NCBI RefSeq assembly: GCF_013410745.1
Contig: NZ_JACCFY010000001.1
Location: 1,054,001 to 1,118,000 of the forward strand
From: Nesterenkonia xinjiangensis
Lineage (GTDB): Bacteria; Actinomycetota; Actinomycetes; Actinomycetales; Micrococcaceae
Direction of reading: 5' to 3'
Length of the DNA stretch: 64,000 nucleotides
The stretch's first letter is position 1. Each line of letters starts with the position of its first letter. This document shows, piece after piece, positions 35,363 to 42,626 of the stretch. The notes below the pieces were generated by a model, which did no database searches, had not been told where the DNA came from, and saw only the letters and a list, made by a program, of their open reading frames with translations. The translations under genes were made by a program, and so were the position numbers.

Positions 35363-36994
35363 TCACTCGACCTGGAACTCGATCCGGTGGTGCCCCGTGG
35401 CGGCGTTGGGGATGGGATCTCTGCGCTCGCCGATCTGCAGGTCCCCGGAGACGGAGGTCGCCCGCACGGTCACGGCGTGCCTGCCGGGCTCCACACCGTC
35501 GAGAGGCAGACGCCACTGCCGCCACGTGTCCACCGTAACCTCGGCGGCCAGTTCGACCTCCTGCCAGTCGCCGTCGTCGACCCTGACCTCCACTGCGGCG
35601 ACCCCGTCGTGCTGCGCCCAGGCGGTGCCGGCGACGACGACCTCGTCGTGGGGCACCGTGGCCAAGGGACGCGGCACGTCGATGCGTGAGGCGACGAGGA
35701 CCGGACCCTTCTCGTCCCAGCCGCGATCGGTCCAGTAGGCGGTGTCCTGGTCGAAACGGGTGAGGTGGAGCTCCACGACCCATTTCGTCGCCGAGACATA
35801 CCCGTAGAGGCCCGGTACGACCAGCCGCGCCGGGAAGCCGTGCTGCCTTGGCAGAGGCTCGCCGTTCATCCCCACCGCCAGAAGCGAGGCACGCTCATCG
35901 GTGAGCGCCTCCAGCGGTGTCGACGCGGTGAAGCCGTCGACGGATCGGGAGAGCACCATGTCCGCCTCAGGCAGGGGGCGCGCCCGGGCCAGCAGATCCC
36001 GCACGGGGAACCCCAGCCAGGTGGCGGTGCCCAGCAGGTCACCGCCGACAGGGTTGGAGACGCAGGTCAGCGTGACGTGATGCTCCTCCAGCGGCAGGTC
36101 AAGCAGCTCGCTCATGTCGAGGCTGACCTCCTCCTCCACCATGCCGGTGATCCGGAGGCTCCATTCCCCGGGCTCCAGCTCCGGGACCACCAACGCGGTG
36201 TCGATGCGGTAGAAGTCATCGTTGGGGGTGATGAACGGCGGAACCCCGTCGACGTCGACCGAAGCGGCGGCGGGGATCGGGGATGCCGCACGGGCAGGCT
36301 GCGGCAGGACCAGCTCGACCAGCCGCTCCCCCACCCCTCGGCCGAAGGCTCCGATGGATCGTCCGACGGCGAAGCAGGTGATGGCCAAGGCGGTGGCCCC
36401 GGAGGCGGCCGCCAGGAAAGCCCGCCTCGAACCGGGGCGGGAACCCGGCCACGGACCACTATGCGGCTCAGGATGAGGCTCACTATGGGGATCAGCATCG
36501 GGATCAGCATGCGGCTCTGGAGCCGGGTGCTCGGCTGCGGCGCCGCTCCCGGCGAGCCTCCAGAGGCCCAGCAGAGCGGCCAGCCCGACAGCGGCTCCCA
36601 GGAGTCCGGGGAGCAGATCACCAGCACCGGTCTCCGGCCGGCGGGCCACTGCCACCAGCAGCACCGCCGCGACACCGAGGAACACCCCGGAGGCGATCAG
36701 CGGACGACGCCGGCCGATCGCACCGATTCCTGCCGCGGCCGCCGCTCCGACCAGCCCCATACCCAAGAACAGCACAGGCTTGTTCAACGGGCCCAGCACC
36801 GAGATCGCCATCTCCTGGACCGCCGGCGGGGCGAACTCGATGACGGTGGACCCCAGTGCGACCAGCGGAGAGGCCGCCGGCAGGAAGAACCGGGCGACCA
36901 CGTCCCCGATCGCGAGGAGCAGGGCTGCGGCGAGCACTCCGGCGACTGCGTGCCGCCGGAGCCCCCATGTCCTTCTCAGCAGGGCTGTATCCAT
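35363..36994 (-). CDS. Membrane-anchored sulfite-oxidase-family molybdoenzyme
   Basis: A 543-aa protein. About five hydrophobic helices (residues 14-150) are followed by a His/Asp/Pro-rich linker (residues about 155-190) and SRRAFLAAASGATALA, a twin-arginine-like segment. The sulfite-oxidase fold follows, with the Mo-ligand Cys near residue 311 (VTLTCVSNPVGG), and then a Mo-co dimerisation domain to the end. It probably lies on the outer face of the membrane. Substrate unknown. Follows rskA and likely belongs to the SigK group. Confidence 0.83.
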   Translation of the reverse strand: MDTALLRRTWGLRRHAVAGVLAAALLLAIGDVVARFFLPAASPLVALGSTVIEFAPPAVQEMAISVLGPLNKPVLFLGMGLVGAAAAAGIGAIGRRRPLIASGVFLGVAAVLLVAVARRPETGAGDLLPGLLGAAVGLAALLGLWRLAGSGAAAEHPAPEPHADPDADPHSEPHPEPHSGPWPGSRPGSRRAFLAAASGATALAITCFAVGRSIGAFGRGVGERLVELVLPQPARAASPIPAAASVDVDGVPPFITPNDDFYRIDTALVVPELEPGEWSLRITGMVEEEVSLDMSELLDLPLEEHHVTLTCVSNPVGGDLLGTATWLGFPVRDLLARARPLPEADMVLSRSVDGFTASTPLEALTDERASLLAVGMNGEPLPRQHGFPARLVVPGLYGYVSATKWVVELHLTRFDQDTAYWTDRGWDEKGPVLVASRIDVPRPLATVPHDEVVVAGTAWAQHDGVAAVEVRVDDGDWQEVELAAEVTVDTWRQWRLPLDGVEPGRHAVTVRATSVSGDLQIGERRDPIPNAATGHHRIEFQVE

Positions 36995-37049
36995 GCTCTG
37001 TGTTCGGAGCCCTCCCGGGTTTGGATGGCCCCGCGGAGCTGCCAGGACC

Positions 37050-37823
37050 TCACAGCTCGGCCACGACCAACGGATCCGAGGTCGGTTCCTCCGAGCCGCC
37101 CTCGGGCTCCACGGTGATGCCGAACGCGGCATCAGCGGAGAACGGACGGCCGGAGATCACAGCCGGGCCCTCAGCAGTCATCAGGCCGGCGTCATGGGCG
37201 CCGTCCTGGTCGATGATCCACATCTGCAGGTCCTCGCCCTCGGCCGGATCATCCATGTCATGCGGAGTGACCAGGATCAGCTGCTCGGCGACCGAGAAGG
37301 AGACGGTCACGCTGGAGCCGTCACCCACCTCAACGTGCCGCGCCTCCAGATCCGGGGCGCCCAGAAGCTGCTCCGAATGCTCCTGTTCGGAGCCGAGTCC
37401 GGCCACGGTCTCCCGCAGCTGCTCGTTCTCCGCATGGATGCGCAGCGCCGTCCCTCCCAGGACCGCACAGAGGAGCAGGAGCAGCGAGGCCGCCAGGGCG
37501 AAGTAGAGCGCCGGACCGTTCCGCCGCGCTCGGGGACGACGGTCGGCATCGGGGCGCGGCTCAGTGGCGGGCGCGACGTCCTGCGCGGCAGCATCCGCGG
37601 ATGGGCGCGGACCGGGGATGGCCAGGATGGCACGGGCCGCCTCCTCGGATGGTGCCACCTGGTCGTCGTCGGCGGCCACCAGCGCCATGGTCTCCTCGAA
37701 GTCCGCGACCTCACGGGCGAACCCGGCATCGTCCTGCAGGAGCTGCTCGGCCTGGGCGATCTCCTCGACGTCCAGGCCACCGAGCACATACCCTGCGGCG
37801 AGATACTCTCGATCAGCGTGCAT
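37050..37823 (-). CDS. rskA: Anti-sigma factor, RskA-like
   Basis: A 257-aa single-pass membrane protein. The N-terminal cytoplasmic part with LAAGYVLGGLDVEEIAQAEQ is the sigma-binding anti-sigma domain, a helix spans about residues 105-125, and an extracytoplasmic domain ends the protein (QMWIIDQDGAHDAGLM). In mycobacteria RskA holds SigK until proteolysis releases it. Overlaps sigK by 11 bp. Confidence 0.9.
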   Translation of the reverse strand: MHADREYLAAGYVLGGLDVEEIAQAEQLLQDDAGFAREVADFEETMALVAADDDQVAPSEEAARAILAIPGPRPSADAAAQDVAPATEPRPDADRRPRARRNGPALYFALAASLLLLLCAVLGGTALRIHAENEQLRETVAGLGSEQEHSEQLLGAPDLEARHVEVGDGSSVTVSFSVAEQLILVTPHDMDDPAEGEDLQMWIIDQDGAHDAGLMTAEGPAVISGRPFSADAAFGITVEPEGGSEEPTSDPLVVAEL

Positions 37824-38421
37824 CGGTCACCCCCAGTGAACTCCGTAGACGTCGCATGCCGTCCCTGATCCTCGTCTTGACGGTGCCCAGGGGGACGCCG
37901 AGATGGTCTGCGATCTCGACGTGCGTCATGCCGCGATAGTAGGCGAGCGCGATGGCCCGCGCCTGCTCCTCCGGCAGTCCCTTGACGGCTCGGGCCGCCC
38001 GGGCTGATTCGATGTTCTCCAACGCCTCGTGCTGCACGTCCGGAGCCGTCTCATGGAGCTGCCGCTCCCCATGGGCGGTGTCTCGTACGCGCTGCGCGCT
38101 GACCGAGCGTACCCGGTCGATCGCCCGCCGACGAGAGATGGTCACGAGCCAGGCGCGGCCGCTGCCACGGGACGATTCGAAGCGGGTGCAGTCCTCCCAC
38201 ACCTCGGCGAAGACGTCCTGCAGGACCTCTTCGGCCAGCGCGCGGCTGCGCACGATCCGCAGGATGACGGCCAGGAGCACGGATCCCTGGCTCCGGAAGA
38301 GCTCTTCGAACGCCCGCGTGTCTCCGGCCGCCGTGCGCACGAGCAGCTCGCCGCAGGGGTCGGGGCCGGCCGAGGGAGGGTTCGGCCCCCTCCGCGTCGG
38401 CCTGTCTTCGGGTTCGAGCAT
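37813..38421 (-). CDS. sigK: ECF sigma factor SigK
   Basis: A 202-aa ECF sigma factor. Region 2 (FRSQGSVLLAVILRIVRSRALAEEVLQDVFAEVWEDCTRF is split across the helix) and region 4 (LPEEQARAIALAYYRGMTHV, then IADHLGVPLGTVKTRIRDGM) are complete. Together with rskA and a fasciclin lipoprotein it reproduces the SigK locus, which controls the MPT70/MPT83 antigens in mycobacteria. The ATG at 38421 was chosen from the reading frame. Confidence 0.9.
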   Translation of the reverse strand: MLEPEDRPTRRGPNPPSAGPDPCGELLVRTAAGDTRAFEELFRSQGSVLLAVILRIVRSRALAEEVLQDVFAEVWEDCTRFESSRGSGRAWLVTISRRRAIDRVRSVSAQRVRDTAHGERQLHETAPDVQHEALENIESARAARAVKGLPEEQARAIALAYYRGMTHVEIADHLGVPLGTVKTRIRDGMRRLRSSLGVTDAR

Positions 38422-38481
38422 GCCATAAGCATGCCAGGTCAGCGCGCAGACAGGAACTGCTACCCCAGTCCGCCCCGCCTC

Positions 38482-38509
38482 TCCCCCACTGCGAACCCGC
38501 TGTGGGGGA
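38482..38509. promoter_or_regulatory. Inverted repeat upstream of sigK
   Basis: TCCCCCAC at 38482-38489 and GTGGGGGA at 38502-38509 form 8-bp inverted arms with a 12-base gap, 60-90 bp upstream of sigK. It could be an operator or part of the leader; no SigK-like promoter was seen here. Confidence 0.35.
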
Positions 38510-38524
38510 AGCCTGAGACGACGA

Positions 38525-38569
38525 CGGCGCCCGGGCGGAGGCCCCGCAGGACCACCTGCCCGGGCGCCG
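38525..38569. terminator. Hairpin terminator between fasciclin gene and sigK
   Basis: Twelve-base arms (CGGCGCCCGGGC at 38525-38536 and its complement at 38558-38569) flank a 21-base spacer, 51 bp after the fasciclin stop. It lacks a strong U tract but is a typical high-GC hairpin. It probably ends or attenuates the fasciclin transcript. Confidence 0.6.
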
Positions 38570-38619
38570 AAGCGACCTCGGAGCTGAGGAACCTCAGGGT
38601 CCCTCTCGAAGGCGCCTCA

Positions 38620-39369
38620 TCACTGCTCGGCCATCTCCGGCATGAGCACCCCGTCGATCATGTAGACCGTGGCGTTGGAGGTCTGCACCCCGCCGCACAC
38701 CAGACCGGCGTCGTCGAACATGAGGTCCTCGCCCTCGCCGGTGATCTCCACGATGTCGCCGTTGACGGTCTCGTGCTCACCGGCGATCTCATCGGGGCTC
38801 AGCTGACCGGGAATCACGTGGTACGTGAGCACCGAGGTCAGCGCGTCGGCATCCTCGGCCAGGGCGTTCAGGTCATCCTCGGGAACATCGGCGAAGGCGT
38901 CGTCAACAGGTGCCAGGACGGTGAACTCGTCACCGTTGAGGGTGTCGACCAGGTCCACGTCGGAGTTCAGCTCGCCGGACACCGCTGCGGTCAGCGTGGT
39001 GAGCATCGGGTTGTTAGAGGCTGCGGTGGCCACCGGGTCCTGGGCCATGCCCTCCACCGACCCGTCGCCGTCAGGCACCTGCTCGGCATAGTCGCCGCAG
39101 GAGGCCCCGACCAGCTCAGCGGCCGGGTCCGCGTCCTCGTCCATGTCCGCGTCCTCGTCCATGTCTTCGTCGGCCTCCTCCTCGGCCGTGGCGTCGTCTT
39201 CCGTGTCCTCGTCGGTCTCGGTCACGCCCTCGTCCTGGGTGGTCTCCTCCTGCTCCTCTTCCGGGGCCCCGTCCTCAGTGGTGTCACCGGCACAGGCGGT
39301 GAGCCCGAGAAGGGCGATCGCTCCGATCCCCAGGGCGGCGGAGGCGGTGGACTTCATCTGAGTCTTCAT
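38620..39369 (-). CDS. Fasciclin-domain lipoprotein (MPT83/MPT70-like)
   Basis: A 249-aa secreted lipoprotein. The signal peptide ends in LGLTAC. A long acidic linker (residues about 30-75) contains an 18-bp tandem repeat coding for Asp/Glu/Ala/Met. One FAS1 domain follows, with NPMLTTLTAAVSGELN, FTVLAPVDDAFADVP and TYHVIPGQLS. It should sit on the outer cell surface and may bind partner proteins or membranes. GAGGAG supports ATG 39369. A SigK-like promoter is upstream. Confidence 0.93.
   Translation of the reverse strand: MKTQMKSTASAALGIGAIALLGLTACAGDTTEDGAPEEEQEETTQDEGVTETDEDTEDDATAEEEADEDMDEDADMDEDADPAAELVGASCGDYAEQVPDGDGSVEGMAQDPVATAASNNPMLTTLTAAVSGELNSDVDLVDTLNGDEFTVLAPVDDAFADVPEDDLNALAEDADALTSVLTYHVIPGQLSPDEIAGEHETVNGDIVEITGEGEDLMFDDAGLVCGGVQTSNATVYMIDGVLMPEMAEQ
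39127..39162 (-). repeat. 18-bp tandem repeat in acidic linker of fasciclin lipoprotein
   Basis: Two perfect 18-bp copies (39127-39144 and 39145-39162) encode a repeated Met-Asp-Glu-Asp-Ala-Asp unit. Copy number could vary between strains. Confidence 0.85.
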
Positions 39370-39455
39370 GGCTGGTCTCCTCGTAGTCGTGCGTCTCGCC
39401 GAGGATCGTCCTCGACCTGCCGACCGGGCCGTCCTCGGCCCGACCGTCACAGAAG

Positions 39456-39483
39456 ATTCGGAGCGGACGCCGAGACGGATTGG
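39456..39483 (-). promoter_or_regulatory. SigK-type promoter before the fasciclin gene
   Basis: On the minus strand CCAATCC (39483-39477) is followed after 15 bases by CCGAAT (39461-39456), about 87 bp upstream of the fasciclin ATG. The -10 is identical to the CCGAAT of mycobacterial SigK promoters as I recall them, and the -35 is close to CCATCC. Confidence 0.65.
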
Positions 39484-39510
39484 ACACATCTGGCCAGAGC
39501 CGATCAGATC

Positions 39511-40290
39511 TCAGATCCGAGAGTCCCCCTCCAGGTGCAGGAGCAGGGCGTCGCGGACGAAGACGGCGCTCTCGCGCCCGCCATAGGTGGCGGCGAACCG
39601 TTCGTCATCCACGTACATGTGCGCCAGGCATTCCAGATAGCGACGCCGGTCCGCGGGGTCCTGGGACTCCATCGGGGTGCCGGGCATCTGGCGCAGCCAG
39701 GCGACCTGCTCGGCGGCCAGCGCCTGACCGCGCTCGCCCCGCGGGTCGCCGTCGTCGGCCGCGGCCTGCGTCCAGCGCGTGATGAGGTCCTCAGCCTCCC
39801 GCGTGAGCTCCACCTGCTCCTGATAGGTCTTGGACTTCCACCACTCGTCGCTGCGACGGTGCGACGCCTCACCCCAGCGCTCGATCACTTCATCTTTGTA
39901 CTGCGCGTTGAAGCCGTCCATCATCGCCTCCATCCTCGGGGAGCGCCCGTCGCTGCGGGCCTCCAGGGTGTGCCGCACGGCGCGGATCTGCGCGCCGAGC
40001 CTCTCCTGCTCCGCCTCGAGCCTCTCGACGAGGCGCTCCAGACGGTGGACCTCCGTGCCGGGCTGCGCCACGGTGTCCCGGATCTCCGGCAGGGCCATCC
40101 CCAGGTCTCGCAGGACGAGGATCTGCTGAAGCCGGGCGACGGCCTCGGCGTCGTAGTGACGCCTGCCGTCCGACCCCGTACGAGTCGGCACCAGGAGCCC
40201 GATCGCGTCGTAGTGACGCAGCGTGCGGCTGCTCACCCCTGCCCGTCGGGAGAGCTCCTGGATGCTCCATTCACGGTCTGTCATGTCCAT
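39511..40290 (-). CDS. MerR-family regulator with TipAS-like domain
   Basis: A 259-aa regulator. The MerR domain (SIQELSRRAGVSSRTLRHYD, then LLVPTRTGSDGRRHYD) is followed by a coiled helix and a TipAS domain (residues about 130-255, including GFNAQYKDEVIERWG and YVDDERFAATYGG). TipAS domains bind a wide range of antibiotics, so it may sense xenobiotics. ATG 40290 falls at the predicted transcription start, so the mRNA is probably leaderless. Divergent from a drug-exporter gene. Confidence 0.9.
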   Translation of the reverse strand: MDMTDREWSIQELSRRAGVSSRTLRHYDAIGLLVPTRTGSDGRRHYDAEAVARLQQILVLRDLGMALPEIRDTVAQPGTEVHRLERLVERLEAEQERLGAQIRAVRHTLEARSDGRSPRMEAMMDGFNAQYKDEVIERWGEASHRRSDEWWKSKTYQEQVELTREAEDLITRWTQAAADDGDPRGERGQALAAEQVAWLRQMPGTPMESQDPADRRRYLECLAHMYVDDERFAATYGGRESAVFVRDALLLHLEGDSRI

Positions 40291-40297
40291 AGGCTCC

Positions 40298-40328
40298 ACG
40301 CTAGAGGTTGACGTCACGTCAACGTCAA
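40298..40328 (-). promoter_or_regulatory. MerR-type promoter and operator of the TipAS-like regulator
   Basis: On the minus strand TTGACG (40328-40323) and TAGCGT (40303-40298) are separated by 19 bases, the unusual spacing of MerR-controlled promoters. The spacer holds a perfect 17-bp palindrome, GTTGACGTCACGTCAAC (40307-40323). The -10 ends 8 bases before the ATG. Confidence 0.75.
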
Positions 40329-40350
40329 GGGAAGCGCCTGCGAGCAAACC

Positions 40351-40362
40351 TTACATCTGTAA
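40351..40362. promoter_or_regulatory. TTACATCTGTAA palindrome in the MFS promoter
   Basis: A perfect 12-bp palindrome of the TetR-operator type overlaps a possible -35, with TACGCT at 40373-40378 as -10. It lies about 160 bp upstream of the 14-helix MFS gene. No TetR gene is in the window. Confidence 0.5.
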
Positions 40363-40523
40363 TGTTTCGTGCTACGCTGGTGATCGTCCAGCCGCCCGGG
40401 CGCCGCCCACGGCTCGACAGGACGGCCCTGTGCCCTGCGCCGCCGATCTGCCCCAGGCGGCACGAACCAAAACTGACACCGCTGCGCCCGCCGTCCCGCG
40501 CAGCGATCGAAAGGTGAGGGACG

Positions 40524-42077
40524 ATGTCCTCGCAGCTGACCGCGAGCGTCCAGACCCAGAACTCCGCACCACGAGCCGGTGCACGCGGCTGGCTCGGACT
40601 GGCCACTCTCGTGCTCCCCGTGGTGCTCATCTCCGTCGACATGACGGTGCTCGGCTTCGCCGTCCCGCATCTGAGCGAGGACCTGGCGCCCACCAGCGGC
40701 CAGCTGCTGTGGATCGTCGACATCTACGCCTTCATGCTGGCCGGCCTGCTCATCACGATGGGCTCCCTCGGTGACAGGATCGGCCGACGCCGGCTGCTGA
40801 TGATCGGCACCGCCGGCTTCGGCCTGGCCTCGGCCTTCGCCGCCTTCAGCATCAGCGCCGAGATGCTGATCGCCGCCCGTGCCCTGCTGGGCCTGGCCGG
40901 CGCGACGCTGATGCCCTCCACGCTCTCCCTGATCCGGAACCTGTTCCCGGACTCACGGCAGCGCACGCTGGCGATCGCCATCTGGGCCTCCGCCTTCTCC
41001 GCGGGTGCGGCCCTGGGACCGATCATCGGCGGAATCCTGCTGGAGCACTTCTTCTGGGGTTCGGTCTTCCTGATCAACCTGCCGGTGGTCGCCCTGATTC
41101 TGGTCGCCATGCCGTTTCTGGTCACCGAGTCTCGCGATCCGAACCCGGGGCGCCTGGACCTGATGAGCGTGCTGCTCTCCCTGACCGGCATGATCAGTGC
41201 GGTCTTCGGCGTCAAGAAGCTCGCCGAGGGACGCGTCGAGGTCCTGCCGATCGCCGCTCTGGCGGTGGGCGTCGCACTGCTGGTGATCTTCGTCCGACGC
41301 CAGCGCACCCTGGATCATCCGCTGCTGGACCTCGAGCTGTTCTCCCGGCGCCGGTTCCGCGCCGGCGTGAGCGCCAATTTCATGCTGGTCTTCGCCATGG
41401 TCGGGTCGATGTTCTTCCTGCCCCAGCTGCTGCAGCTGGGCTACGGCATGTCCCCGCTGCAGGCCTCGGTGGCCCTGGTCCCTGGCCTGGTGATCTCCGT
41501 GATCGCGAGCTTCATCGTGATCCCGATCGCCCGCGCCACCTCGTTGCGCACCGTGATCGTCGGAGGCATCCTCATCGCCGCCTCGGGCTACGCGGTGCTG
41601 ATGCTCACACCGGTCGAGACCGGCTGGGGCTTCGTGATGGTCTCGTTCTTCCTCATCGGTCTGGGCGTGGGCCTGGCGGAGACCATGACCAACGACGCCG
41701 TGCTCAGCTCAGCTCCTCCGCATCGCGCCGGGGCGGCATCGGCGGTCTCGGAGACCTCCTATGAGCTCGGGGGCGCGCTCGGCGTGGCCGTGCTGGGCAG
41801 CGTGCTGGCCTCCGGCTACCGCGGCGGCATCGAGCACGTCGACGGGGTGCCCGCCGGCACCATGGACGCCGCCTCCCAGACCCTGGGGGCCGCCCACGCG
41901 GCCTCCGAGCAGCTCGGAGGCGTCGCAGGGGATGCGCTCATGGACGCCGCACGTGAGGCCTTCGTCAGCAGTGTGCACCTGACGAGCGGGATCGCGGTGG
42001 CGATCGTCGTCGCCGCAGCCGTCATGGTGTTCCTCATGCTCCGCGGCGACAGCGAGCCCGGCGCCGACAAGGCCTGA
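40524..42077 (+). CDS. MFS drug efflux transporter, DHA2 (14-helix, EmrB/QacA-like)
   Basis: A 517-aa exporter. The DHA2 signature motifs are present: VDMTVLGFAVPHLSEDLAPT in helix 1, MGSLGDRIGRRRLLMIG in loop 2-3, ARALLGLAGATLMPSTLSLI in helix 4 and ASAFSAGAALGPIIGGILL in helix 5. It should expel cationic or hydrophobic drugs with the proton gradient. A short insert with many Ala and Gly near residues 435-480 precedes the last helix. Divergent from the TipAS-like regulator. Confidence 0.92.
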   Translation: MSSQLTASVQTQNSAPRAGARGWLGLATLVLPVVLISVDMTVLGFAVPHLSEDLAPTSGQLLWIVDIYAFMLAGLLITMGSLGDRIGRRRLLMIGTAGFGLASAFAAFSISAEMLIAARALLGLAGATLMPSTLSLIRNLFPDSRQRTLAIAIWASAFSAGAALGPIIGGILLEHFFWGSVFLINLPVVALILVAMPFLVTESRDPNPGRLDLMSVLLSLTGMISAVFGVKKLAEGRVEVLPIAALAVGVALLVIFVRRQRTLDHPLLDLELFSRRRFRAGVSANFMLVFAMVGSMFFLPQLLQLGYGMSPLQASVALVPGLVISVIASFIVIPIARATSLRTVIVGGILIAASGYAVLMLTPVETGWGFVMVSFFLIGLGVGLAETMTNDAVLSSAPPHRAGAASAVSETSYELGGALGVAVLGSVLASGYRGGIEHVDGVPAGTMDAASQTLGAAHAASEQLGGVAGDALMDAAREAFVSSVHLTSGIAVAIVVAAAVMVFLMLRGDSEPGADKA

Positions 42078-42128
42078 GACCCAGGCGTCCGGCCACGATG
42101 GCGGTGAACCTCATGTCACCGAGAACGA

Positions 42129-42173
42129 CACCGGCCCCCCGGATTCGCGCGAGGCGATTCCGGGGGGCCGGTG
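42129..42173. terminator. Bidirectional terminator between MFS and cold-shock genes
   Basis: Perfect 15-bp arms (CACCGGCCCCCCGGA at 42129-42143 and its complement at 42159-42173) with a 15-base loop lie between two convergent genes, followed by short T-containing sequence on the plus side. Confidence 0.85.
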
Positions 42174-42238
42174 CTTCTGATGGTTCAGCTCACCGCCGGC
42201 GCGCAGAGCGCGTCACGGTCAGAGATGAGAGCTGGGGA

Positions 42239-42442
42239 TCAGACGGGGCGGATGTTCTCAGCCTGCAGACCCTTGGGGCCGCGAGCCGTCTCGAACTCCA
42301 CCTTCTGGTTCTCCTCGAGGGTGCGGAACCCGGAGGACTGAATCGCGCTGAAGTGCGCGAACACGTCGTCCGAGCCGTCGTCGGGTGCGATGAACCCGTA
42401 ACCCTTCTCAGCGTTGAACCATTTCACGGTGCCAGTGGCCAT
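42239..42442 (-). CDS. Cold-shock protein (CspA family)
   Basis: A 67-aa single cold-shock domain with RNP1 [10 protein letters not shown] and RNP2 DVFAHFSAI. It binds single-stranded RNA and DNA and melts secondary structure. It has a 184-base upstream gap, so a long regulated leader is possible. A second CSD protein with a C-terminal extension is encoded at 52963-53346. Confidence 0.95.
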   Translation of the reverse strand: MATGTVKWFNAEKGYGFIAPDDGSDDVFAHFSAIQSSGFRTLEENQKVEFETARGPKGLQAENIRPV

Positions 42443-42626
42443 TGTGTTTCCCTTACTTTCCTACGATGCACCGAATCTCACGATGCGTTTCCCGAGCCCG
42501 ACCAGGCCGGACGGGCACGGAGTTCAATGAAGGCCACGGACTATCGAGAGTCTTGCTGTCCTTACATTCAGCGGGCGCATCGATACTCGATGTAGGAGCC
42601 GTCGAAGCACCCGCACATGCTTCAGC

